Program-made: the position numbers and the translations under genes
Notes under the pieces: generated by a model
What the model saw: only the letters and a program-made list of their open reading frames with translations
Databases searched by the model: none
Told to the model about the DNA's origin: nothing
DNA from: RPQK01 sp041946865
GTDB taxonomy: Bacteria > Acidobacteriota > UBA6911 > RPQK01
Direction of reading: 5' to 3'
DNA length: 5,005 nucleotides
Assembly (NCBI GenBank): GCA_041946865.1
Contig: JBHGBF010000323.1
Span: 1-5,005, forward strand
Part shown: piece by piece, positions 1-5,005 of the stretch
How the letters are laid out: the number at the start of each line of letters is the position of its first letter
Position numbering within the stretch: position 1 is the first letter of the stretch

Positions 1-33
1 ACAGCCACACAGCAGCGGTTCCTGTTGATTCAT
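1..33 (-). CDS. Possible 5' end of a leftward gene (11 codons only)
   Basis: Reading leftward, an ATG lies 37 bp beyond the stop of the OmpA-family gene and opens a frame of 11 codons (MNQQEPLLCGC) to the window edge without a stop. The position would suit the next gene of a leftward operon. I see no good Shine-Dalgarno sequence in front of it: the upstream bases are GAAAGTATACAG. The fragment is too short to recognise, so this is only a candidate. Confidence 0.2.
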   Translation of the reverse strand, partial: MNQQEPLLCGC

Positions 34-70
34 CTGTATACTTTCGCCAAAGTCCAGTGGCCTTACAGGC

Positions 71-1618
71 CTACAAGCCTTTTAGCTCCCGAACCTCGCC
101 CTCCGCGATGACGATTTCGACACGGCGGTTCTTCTGCCGGCCTTCGGCTGAAGTATTGTCGGCTACCGGCCGGTCCATTCCATAGCCGACCGATTTCATT
201 CGCTGGGTGGCGATTCCCTGACGAGCCAGGAAGTCCATGACCGAGTCGGCCCGTTGCTGGGAGAGTTTCAGATTATAGGCTGCAGTCCCGGTCGAATCGG
301 TATGGCCCTCTACGCGCAGGTTCAGGTCCTGCATGATCAGGAGGATGCCCGCGAGCTTGGCGAGTACGAGCGTCGCTTCAGGTTTGAGGGCGGCCTGGTT
401 CACGGCAAAGAGAATATCGGGCAAATTGACGATCATTCCGCGCGCGGACTGCTGCGTGTCCGCGACTTTGGAAAGGGCGTCTTGCAGCCGCCCGCTCAGC
501 GCGGCTTTCTCTTCTTTGAGCGAATCCATGGACTTCTCCAGGCTGGTGCGCTCGGCCCGCAATTCCTCCATCACGCGAGACAGCTCGTTTTTCTCTGATT
601 CGATGCGCTGCTTCTCGTCCGCTGCGGCTTTCATTTCCTCGCGGGTGCGCGCCAGTTCCTGCGCAGCCTGCTCGGACTGGCTCTTCGCCTGCGCGCGGGT
701 TTGTTCCGCCTCCTTTCTTGCAGCTTCGGCCTCGAGCCTGGCCTGTTCGGCCTGCTGAGCAGTCGTCCTGGCCTGAGCCTCCGCCTCGGCCACCCGCTTC
801 TCCATGGCGGCGATCTCAGCGCGTCGCTGCTTCATCTGTTCCTCGATCTGGCGCTCCTCGATCTTCTGCTGTGTCACCTTGATGGCTTCGTTGGTCAGGG
901 CGAAAGACCGCCTGGAGAATTCGGCCGCCCCTTTGCGGACGCCGCCGGATTGGCTTTGCTTCGCTTGCTGCAGCGCAATCCCGGCATCACGGTAAAGGAC
1001 CGGGGCGAAATCCGGCGCGCCCAGGCGGCCTGCCAGATCGTAGGCTCGTTGAGCCTGGGCCAGGTCGAGGACGTTTGAAGAATCATACTTGACGGCGGAC
1101 AGGTCCTCGAACCCGGTCTGGGGCGCCTCGCCGAAAGCCGAAAATTCGAAACTGGTGGAAGGCGCCCGCGGATCGGTGCTCGGGGCATTTTGCGAAATGA
1201 CGAGGCTCGAAGGCTTCCTCACCTGATGATACGGCTCGGCCGTCACCAGGAGTGCGAAACCTCGGATGCCGGTGGAGAACTTGACGGTATCCTTGTCCTT
1301 GTCCTGCTGAATCCAGAGCTCACCGAGGTTCTCATAGGTCCCATCCCGGCTGACGGTCCAGAGAACATAGGTCGTTACGTCACCACCGAACAGGACCGCC
1401 GGTTTCATTTTGTCGTACGACAATTCGATCCAAGACTGCCGATCCTCGAAGGTGACCTTGGCGGTCATGGTAGCGCCCGGAATCCGTTTCAAAGGGACAA
1501 AGCTGAGCTGAACCTCATGCCTTTCGGGGAACTGAACGTGATGAAGCGTGGTCGCGTACAGTTCGCCAGAAGCTGAGAACAGCATGACCAGGAAAAGGGT
1601 CAAGCCTCTTTTTTGCAT
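71..1618 (-). CDS. Secreted OmpA-family protein with central coiled coil and C-terminal peptidoglycan-binding domain
   Basis: The product is 515 aa from the chosen start. Residues 1-22 are a Sec signal peptide (MQKR, a hydrophobic core, then ELYA followed by TT). Residues of about 23-140 are beta-rich, with no family I can name with certainty. Residues 186-221 (AYDLAGRLGAPDFAPVLYRD) resemble the helical DUF4398-type segment often found before OmpA domains. Residues of about 245-390 are a highly charged Ala/Glu/Gln/Arg coiled coil. Residues 394-506 are the OmpA C-terminal domain, with NLPDILFAV, VEGHTDSTGTAAYN, LSQQRADSV and NRRVEIVI. Asp441 and Arg456 are 15 residues apart and match the diaminopimelate-binding pair of E. 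coli OmpA (D271, R286). The family anchors the envelope to peptidoglycan, so a periplasmic, cell-wall-bound protein is expected. There is no lipobox and no OmpA beta-barrel. An in-frame ATG 14 codons upstream is less likely, because AAAGGAG sits just before the chosen ATG and the signal peptide begins there. The gene is divergent from the oxidoreductase gene. Confidence 0.93.
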   Translation of the reverse strand: MQKRGLTLFLVMLFSASGELYATTLHHVQFPERHEVQLSFVPLKRIPGATMTAKVTFEDRQSWIELSYDKMKPAVLFGGDVTTYVLWTVSRDGTYENLGELWIQQDKDKDTVKFSTGIRGFALLVTAEPYHQVRKPSSLVISQNAPSTDPRAPSTSFEFSAFGEAPQTGFEDLSAVKYDSSNVLDLAQAQRAYDLAGRLGAPDFAPVLYRDAGIALQQAKQSQSGGVRKGAAEFSRRSFALTNEAIKVTQQKIEERQIEEQMKQRRAEIAAMEKRVAEAEAQARTTAQQAEQARLEAEAARKEAEQTRAQAKSQSEQAAQELARTREEMKAAADEKQRIESEKNELSRVMEELRAERTSLEKSMDSLKEEKAALSGRLQDALSKVADTQQSARGMIVNLPDILFAVNQAALKPEATLVLAKLAGILLIMQDLNLRVEGHTDSTGTAAYNLKLSQQRADSVMDFLARQGIATQRMKSVGYGMDRPVADNTSAEGRQKNRRVEIVIAEGEVRELKGL

Positions 1619-1621
1619 AGG

Positions 1622-1629
1622 TCTCCTTT
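1622..1629 (-). promoter_or_regulatory. Shine-Dalgarno site fixing the OmpA-family start
   Basis: On the minus strand AAAGGAGA lies directly before CCT-ATG (ATG at 1618-1616). The GGAG core to ATG distance is short, about 4 nt, but the match to the anti-SD is strong. The upstream in-frame ATG at 1660 overlaps the promoter candidate and would put extra residues ahead of the signal peptide. This supports the start at 1618. Confidence 0.7.
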
Positions 1630-1640
1630 CGACAAAAGAG

Positions 1641-1670
1641 ATTATGCGCGCACGATTCAATCAGGGCCAA
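1641..1670 (-). promoter_or_regulatory. Candidate sigma70-type promoter for the OmpA-family gene
   Basis: On the minus strand TTGGCC (1670-1665) and CATAAT (1646-1641) are separated by 18 nt. The -10 matches TATAAT at 5 of 6 bases and the -35 matches TTGACA at 4 of 6. Transcription would begin near 1634, giving a leader of about 15 nt that just contains the AAAGGAGA site. The geometry is consistent, but the assignment rests only on consensus resemblance. Confidence 0.4.
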
Positions 1671-1689
1671 CAGATAGTGTGGATGGGGT

Positions 1690-1716
1690 GGTGTGACGCC
1701 TGGGCTGGGTTACACC
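1690..1716. repeat. Inverted repeat in the divergent intergenic region
   Basis: GGTGTGAC (1690-1697) can pair with GTTACACC (1709-1716) over 8 positions, one of them G-T, around an 11-base G-rich spacer. It lies between the two divergent genes, upstream of the -35 candidate of the OmpA-family gene and about 56 bp before the oxidoreductase start. This placement suits an operator for either gene. I do not recognise a regulator's consensus, and a chance repeat is possible. Confidence 0.3.
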
Positions 1717-1752
1717 CCGGCTTCGCATCATCCCGCTTGAAATCCGGCTCGT

Positions 1753-1760
1753 AAAGGGGA
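1753..1760 (+). promoter_or_regulatory. Shine-Dalgarno-like site for the oxidoreductase gene
   Basis: AAAGGGGA lies upstream of ATG 1772, with about 12 nt from the GGGG core to the start, a rather long gap. The second in-frame ATG at 1787 has only a weak GCGAGAC before it. The start at 1772 is therefore preferred, although 1787 would still keep the whole twin-arginine signal. Confidence 0.4.
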
Positions 1761-1771
1761 ATCATCGGCCC

Positions 1772-3883
1772 ATGCGAGACACTTTCATGAGCGCTCATCA
1801 GGGAATCAACCGGCGGGATTTTCTTCGCGCCGGGGCTGGGATAACGATTCTCTTCTGGTTCGATCCGGCGCAGCCGGTGGCGCAACGCGGGTCCTCCCAG
1901 TACCCGCCCGATTTCAATGCCTACGTCCGCATCAATCCCGACGGCCGCGTGACCTGCCTGGTTGGCAAAGTCGAGTTGGGACAAGGTGCTATGGTTGCAC
2001 TGGCCCAGCTGGCTTCTGAAGAGCTTGATGTTCCTTTCGATTCGGTCGACATCATCATGGGAGACACCGACCTTTGTCCCTGGGATGGGGGAACCTGGGG
2101 ATCCCAGTCAATTCGGATTTTCGGCCCGTACCTGAGGGCTGCCGCCGCAGAGGCACGGGGCGTGCTGATCCAGCTGGCGGCCGAGCAATTGGGCGCACCG
2201 GCTGAAGAGATCGAGGTCGTGAACGGCGTCGTCCGGCATATCAGGCGGCCTAACTCGTCTATCTCGTACGCCAGGCTGGCCCAGGGAAAACGGATTGAGC
2301 GTCACCTGGAAATCAAGCCGAAGCTGAAATCCCCGGCGGCCCTGAAGGTCATCGGAAAATCGCCGCGGCGGCCGGATGCGCAGGATCAGGTGACCGGGAA
2401 AGCGAAATACGCGGGGGACATCCGGGTGCCGGGAATGGTGTACGCGCGGATACTCCGGCCTCCGGCCCATGGCGCGACGCTCAAAGCAGTCGACACGGCC
2501 GCTGCCGAAATAGTGAAGGGGGTGCAGATCGTGCGAGAGGGCGATCTGGTGGCGGTTCTGCACGAGCACTTCGACGAGGCCGGCCGAGCGCTGGGCCTCA
2601 TCCAGGCGGAATGGGACGTCCCGTCTCCCGGAGTAGATGACCGGTCCATCTTCGATCATATTTTGAAGGCGGCCCCAGCCGGCCAGGTCCTCCACCAGGC
2701 CGGCAGCCTGGAGGAAGGCGAAAAGCTCGCCTCGCTGGTGGTCGAGTCCTCATACTTGAACAGCTACGTCGCTCACGCTCAGATCGAGACACATACCGCC
2801 ATGGCCGAGGCCAAGAACGGCCGGTTTACGGTCTGGGTCTCGACCCAGTCCCCGTTCGGCATCAAGAACCAGATCGTCTCTGCCCTGGAAGTCCAGCCCG
2901 ACGCCGTTCGCGTCATCACTCCCCATGTCGGCGGCGGATTCGGAGGAAAGAGCGCGGGGAGGCAGGCAATCGAAGCCGCTCGTCTGTGCAAGCTCAGCGG
3001 CAAACCCGTCCAGGTGTGCTGGACCCGTGAAGAAGCCTTCTTTTATGACACGTTCCGTCCCGCCGCAGTCGTCAAGATTCGATCGGGGACGGACGCCAAC
3101 GGGAAAATTGTGCTCTGGGATTTTGACGTCTATTGTGCCGGAGACCGGGAAGCGAAGCAGTTCTACGACGTGCCGCATCAGCGAACCGTGTCTCACGGCA
3201 ACTGGGGCGGAGGGCCAGGCGTGCACCCGTTCGGCACAGGCCCCTGGCGCGCTCCAGCGGTGAACACCAACACCTTCGCCAGGGAGTCCCAGATCGATAT
3301 CATGGCCGCCAGGGCGGGGATCGACCCGTTCGAATTCCGGATGAAGAACCTGACGGAGCCGAGAATCAAACGGGTCCTGCAGACGGTCGCCGACAGGTTT
3401 GGCTGGACCTCCTCCAAACTGCCAAGCGGACGAGGTTGCGGAATCGCGTGCGCCACTTACCTGGGGACATTTGTCGCCATGGCGGCTGAAGTCGGAGTCG
3501 AGCGAAGCACAGGCCGGGTGCGAGTCAAGAGAGTCGTCTGCGCCCAGGACATGGGACTGGTCATCAATCCGGACAACGCCCGGCTGCAAATCGAAGGGTC
3601 GATCACCATGGGGCTCGGTTACGCGCTGACCGAAGAGGTGCACTTCAAAGGCGGACAGGTGATCGACAAGAGCTTCGACACTTATGAAATCCCGCGGTTC
3701 TCCTGGTTACCTGAAATTGAAGCAGTGTTGATAGAGGCGCCCGATCAGCCCTCCCAGGGAGGAGGCGAGCCCCCGATTGTCTGTGTCGGCGCAGTCGTTG
3801 CCAACGCTATCTATGATGCCGTGGGCGCCCGCTTGTATCAGCTGCCGATGACCCCCGAGCGGGTCAGGGCCGCTTTGTCGTAG
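1772..3883 (+). CDS. Tat-exported IorB-like molybdopterin-binding subunit, xanthine dehydrogenase superfamily
   Basis: The 703-aa product is a molybdenum hydroxylase large subunit, probably periplasmic. Residues 14-20 (RRDFLRA) plus the following hydrophobic stretch form a twin-arginine signal. A molybdenum-cofactor segment with GKVELGQG (65-72) lies at the N terminus, as in IorB-type enzymes; in xanthine dehydrogenase it lies near the C terminus. Next come a hammerhead-type domain (about 205-300, VTGKAKYAGDIRVPGMVYA), then VSTQSPFG (356-363) and the cofactor loop GGGFGGK (387-393). The C-terminal part holds GPWRAPAVN (490-498) and GGGEPP (663-668). Glu666 corresponds to the catalytic base Glu1261 of bovine xanthine oxidase, Gln359 to Gln767, Phe390 to Phe798 and Arg493 to Arg912. 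The position of substrate-binding Glu802 is Ser394, so xanthine is an unlikely substrate. Such subunits normally work with a small two-[2Fe-2S] protein and often a cytochrome c; neither is encoded in the window. No [2Fe-2S] or FAD domain is fused. The true substrate is unknown. The length is typical and the reading frame is intact. Confidence 0.92.
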   Translation: MRDTFMSAHQGINRRDFLRAGAGITILFWFDPAQPVAQRGSSQYPPDFNAYVRINPDGRVTCLVGKVELGQGAMVALAQLASEELDVPFDSVDIIMGDTDLCPWDGGTWGSQSIRIFGPYLRAAAAEARGVLIQLAAEQLGAPAEEIEVVNGVVRHIRRPNSSISYARLAQGKRIERHLEIKPKLKSPAALKVIGKSPRRPDAQDQVTGKAKYAGDIRVPGMVYARILRPPAHGATLKAVDTAAAEIVKGVQIVREGDLVAVLHEHFDEAGRALGLIQAEWDVPSPGVDDRSIFDHILKAAPAGQVLHQAGSLEEGEKLASLVVESSYLNSYVAHAQIETHTAMAEAKNGRFTVWVSTQSPFGIKNQIVSALEVQPDAVRVITPHVGGGFGGKSAGRQAIEAARLCKLSGKPVQVCWTREEAFFYDTFRPAAVVKIRSGTDANGKIVLWDFDVYCAGDREAKQFYDVPHQRTVSHGNWGGGPGVHPFGTGPWRAPAVNTNTFARESQIDIMAARAGIDPFEFRMKNLTEPRIKRVLQTVADRFGWTSSKLPSGRGCGIACATYLGTFVAMAAEVGVERSTGRVRVKRVVCAQDMGLVINPDNARLQIEGSITMGLGYALTEEVHFKGGQVIDKSFDTYEIPRFSWLPEIEAVLIEAPDQPSQGGGEPPIVCVGAVVANAIYDAVGARLYQLPMTPERVRAALS

Positions 3884-3916
3884 GGTGGGGGCGCGTCCAG
3901 GTTTGGAGATAGTACC

Positions 3917-4553
3917 ATGAAGCTTTTCACATGCCTGATTCTCGTCGTTGCCGGCGCCGCGCTGCTCCTGCACGCCGAAAGCGAGCGGCCCCGGGCCCGG
4001 GAGTTTGGGCTCCGCCTGGGAGTCCTTGCTCCCGGATCGCGCAATGCCATCACCGATGTTGCGGGCGTGTCGGTCGGTCACGTCACGGTCATAAAAAGGT
4101 GACAACGTAAGGACCGGCGTTACGGCGGTTTCCCTCGTCCCGGCAACCTCTTCCAGAACAAAGTCCCGGCTGCGATTGCGGTCGGGAACGGCTTTGGGAA
4201 GCTGACCGGATACACGCAGGTCGAGGAACTGGGCACGCTTGAGACGCCGATAGTTCTGACGAACACGCTGAGCGTCCCGGTTGCCGCCGATGCGCTTGTC
4301 GAATCCTTTCAGCACAGCCACAGGCGTCCGTGTGCCTTTTGAGGCCGACGCCAGAACACAAACCGTGACGTTGCTGCGTGATGATAAGGTCTCCCCTCTT
4401 TTTTTGGCAGCAGTGGAAGCCACTGAGGAAGCGATCTTGAATTCTCTCTTTAAGGCAGTCCGCGTGACCGGCCGGGATGGCCTCGTCGCCGAGCCGTTGC
4501 CGCTCGATAAACTGCGGGAGTTGGTGGGGGAGTCCGGCCAGAACCGGCACTGA
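3917..4553 (+). pseudogene. Broken P1-family (S58, DmpA-like) aminopeptidase with catalytic core deleted
   Basis: The ATG at 3917 has GGAG at 3905-3908 and starts 33 bp after the oxidoreductase stop, with no terminator between, so co-transcription was likely. Codons 1-20 give a Sec signal peptide ending LLLHA. GLRLGVLAPGSRNAITDV and AGVSVGHVTVIK are the family N terminus. The frame then hits TGA at 4100-4102. Reading on in the +1 frame gives GDNVRTGVTAV (4098-4130), and the original frame resumes from 4136 with RPGNLFQNKVPAA, GNGFGKLTGY, TQVEELGTLETPIVLTNTLS and ADALVE, up to about 4303. From 4308 a different frame continues with FSTATGVRVPFEAD, SPLFLAAVEATEEAILNSLF and VTGRDG, ending at TGA 4551-4553. 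In the family, ADALVE and FSTA lie well over a hundred residues apart. The missing part holds the self-cleavage site and nucleophilic serine of these Ntn-type enzymes. About 209 codons remain of the usual 350-390, so the gene cannot give an active enzyme. Intact relatives trim N-terminal residues from peptides. Confidence 0.9.
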
Positions 4554-4697
4554 CCGGGTTGCTGGTCCTGCGGGGGCCGTGGCGCACAGCCTGTCAACGC
4601 CCGGGGACCGGGTGCCCTGGTGTGCAACTTTGCGAGAGTATTCGGATCATGTTAACTTGGAGCGGTTGATGGCCCTTTGCAAGGGCAGGCGATCAGT
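4554..4697. other. Gene-free stretch after the pseudogene
   Basis: No frame here resembles a known protein. A nominal 98-codon open frame (4477-4773) overlaps the real peptidase remnant in another frame and has no RBS, so I discard it. The stretch contains one perfect short hairpin (4672-4686). It also contains a weak match (GTGTGCA at 4620-4626 and GAGAG at 4634-4638) to part of the repeat element further on. Confidence 0.6.
4672..4686. repeat. Perfect short inverted repeat
   Basis: GCCCTT and AAGGGC flank a 3-base TGC loop, giving a perfect 6-bp stem. No T-run follows on either strand, so it is not a normal intrinsic terminator. It lies 11 bp before the first copy of the tandem element and may belong to the same structured region. 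Confidence 0.45.
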
Positions 4698-4781
4698 GGT
4701 TTTGGTCTTAAGGACTTCGAAACCTGGTCGAGTCGACTGCACCATAGTCAGAGGCCCTGGAACTGAGGGCTGACGAGACAG
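4698..4781 (+). repeat. Structured direct repeat, copy 1 (84 nt)
   Basis: This is the first of two diverged copies that align without gaps at an offset of exactly 103 bp. Shared blocks are GGTTTT (4698-4703), CGAAACCT (4718-4725), TGCA (4738-4741), TAGTCAGAGG (4745-4754), CTGG (4757-4760) and GACAG (4777-4781). About 40 of the last 64 bases match. GGTTTT can pair with GAAACC (4719-4724). A second hairpin can form from CCCT (4755-4758) with AGGG (4766-4769), extended across a 3-base bulge by GTCAG (4747-4751) with CTGAC (4770-4774). The strand is chosen because the G-U pairs exist only in RNA read from the plus strand. The element is not one I recognise. Confidence 0.6.
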
Positions 4782-4800
4782 CGCGGTAATCGGGGATTTC

Positions 4801-4884
4801 GGTTTTCTAATGAGAAAGTCCGAAACCTCGTGTTAGAGTGTGCATCTTAGTCAGAGGTTCTGGTGACAGGGCCTCGCAGGACAG
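4801..4884 (+). repeat. Structured direct repeat, copy 2 (84 nt)
   Basis: This is the second copy of the element at 4698-4781, of identical length. GGTTTT (4801-4806) can again pair with GAAACC (4822-4827) although the enclosed bases have diverged. Alternatively, TTTCT (4804-4808) and AGAAA (4813-4817) form a local hairpin. GAGGTTCTG (4854-4862) pairs with CAGGGCCTC (4867-4875) over 9 positions, two of them G-U, around a GTGA loop of the GNRA class. This hairpin occupies the same place as the second hairpin of copy 1, one base out of register. The function is unknown. Confidence 0.6.
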
Positions 4885-5000
4885 AGAATCCAGGCAACCG
4901 GAGGGATTCAGTTGCTGGGGGCAGGGCGCAAGATTTTTCCATTTTCCCGTAACCGCTCAGTTTTCTGCGAGCGAAGCGGCAGGCGCTTTTGGAGTTCATC
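4885..5000. other. Gene-free region with several possible stems before the right edge
   Basis: CCAGGCAAC (4890-4898) can pair with GTTGCTGG (4911-4918) with one bulged base; GAATCC (4886-4891) with GGATTC (4904-4909) is a competing stem. CGCTC (4954-4958) pairs with GAGCG (4969-4973), and AAGCG (4974-4978) with CGCTT (4984-4988). The last stem runs into TTTT (4987-4990), giving a weak terminator-like shape of only 5 bp. CTGC (4965-4968) and GCAG (4979-4982) offer another pairing that would break both neighbours. No protein-coding frame is recognisable. Confidence 0.4.
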
Positions 5001-5005
5001 ATGCC
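5001..5005 (+). CDS. Possible start codon of a gene running off the right edge
   Basis: ATG at 5001 is preceded by TTGGAG (4989-4994), with 6 nt between GGAG and the ATG, which is good spacing for translation. Only ATGCC is visible, so nothing can be said about the product. If real, the structured region 4698-4990 would be its leader or upstream region. An RBS-like ATG by chance is also plausible. Confidence 0.25.

Noticed and set aside
59..71. GGCCT-TAC-AGGCC hairpin as terminator of the OmpA-family gene
   Set aside because: The stem is only 5 bp, it overlaps the stop codon, and no T-run follows in the leftward direction.
1737..1765. TTGAAA with AATCAT at 17-nt spacing as promoter of the oxidoreductase gene
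   Set aside because: The -10 matches only 4 of 6 bases, and transcription would start at about the start codon, excluding the SD-like site from the mRNA.
2750..3643. Minus-strand open frame of 297 codons inside the oxidoreductase gene
   Set aside because: It is the antisense shadow of an intact, well-conserved gene, with low-complexity composition and no recognisable motif.
4100..4102. TGA as a selenocysteine or read-through codon in the peptidase gene
   Set aside because: The original frame after the TGA does not give family sequence until 4136, while the +1 frame does, so it is a frameshift stop. The later deletion also kills the gene.
3707..4627. Long minus-strand open frame (306 codons) antisense to the oxidoreductase end and the peptidase remnant
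   Set aside because: Its translation has no domain-like pattern, and the plus strand across the same bases carries clear family motifs. Long antisense open frames are expected at this GC content.
4477..4773. Plus-strand open frame of 98 codons after the peptidase remnant
   Set aside because: It begins inside the peptidase C-terminal coding sequence in the wrong frame, has no RBS and resembles nothing.
4698..4884. CRISPR array
   Set aside because: There are only two copies, about 60% identical, with an 84-nt unit and a 19-nt gap. That is wrong for CRISPR repeats and spacers, and no cas gene is present.

Overview
The window is GC-rich (about 60% by eye) and looks like a chromosomal stretch from a Gram-negative soil-type bacterium. 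The OmpA-type envelope protein requires an outer membrane or periplasm with peptidoglycan. The combination of an OmpA protein with a central coiled coil, an IorB-like molybdenum hydroxylase and a secreted P1-family peptidase is common in Acidobacteriota. That lineage guess is inference; nothing here proves it.

Layout: (1) 1-70 is a short flank that may hold the first 11 codons of a leftward gene. (2) 71-1618, minus strand, encodes a secreted OmpA-family protein with a beta-rich N-terminal domain, a long charged coiled coil and a C-terminal peptidoglycan-binding domain. (3) 1619-1771 is a divergent intergenic region with a plausible leftward promoter and a GC-rich inverted repeat. (4) 1772-3883, plus strand, encodes a complete Tat-exported molybdopterin-binding subunit of the IorB / xanthine dehydrogenase superfamily. 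(5) 3917-4553, 33 bp downstream and probably once co-transcribed, is a broken P1 (DmpA-like, S58) aminopeptidase gene. It has an early frameshift and stop, a second shift that restores the frame, and an internal deletion that removed the catalytic middle. (6) 4554-5000 has no convincing gene but holds several inverted repeats. The main one is a diverged 84-nt element present twice at an exact 103-bp offset, whose conserved blocks can pair into the same outer stem in both copies. It ends just before a possible RBS and ATG at the right edge.

How the parts fit: the intact genes are an envelope structural protein and a periplasmic oxidoreductase subunit, with no obvious shared pathway. The oxidoreductase gene has no [2Fe-2S] partner in view, and its downstream neighbour is dead. 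I see no CRISPR array, transposase, tRNA, rRNA or defence system. The least explained part is the tandem structured repeat at 4698-4884. It could be a leader or noncoding RNA region, or simply decaying intergenic repeat DNA. Sequence alone does not decide this.
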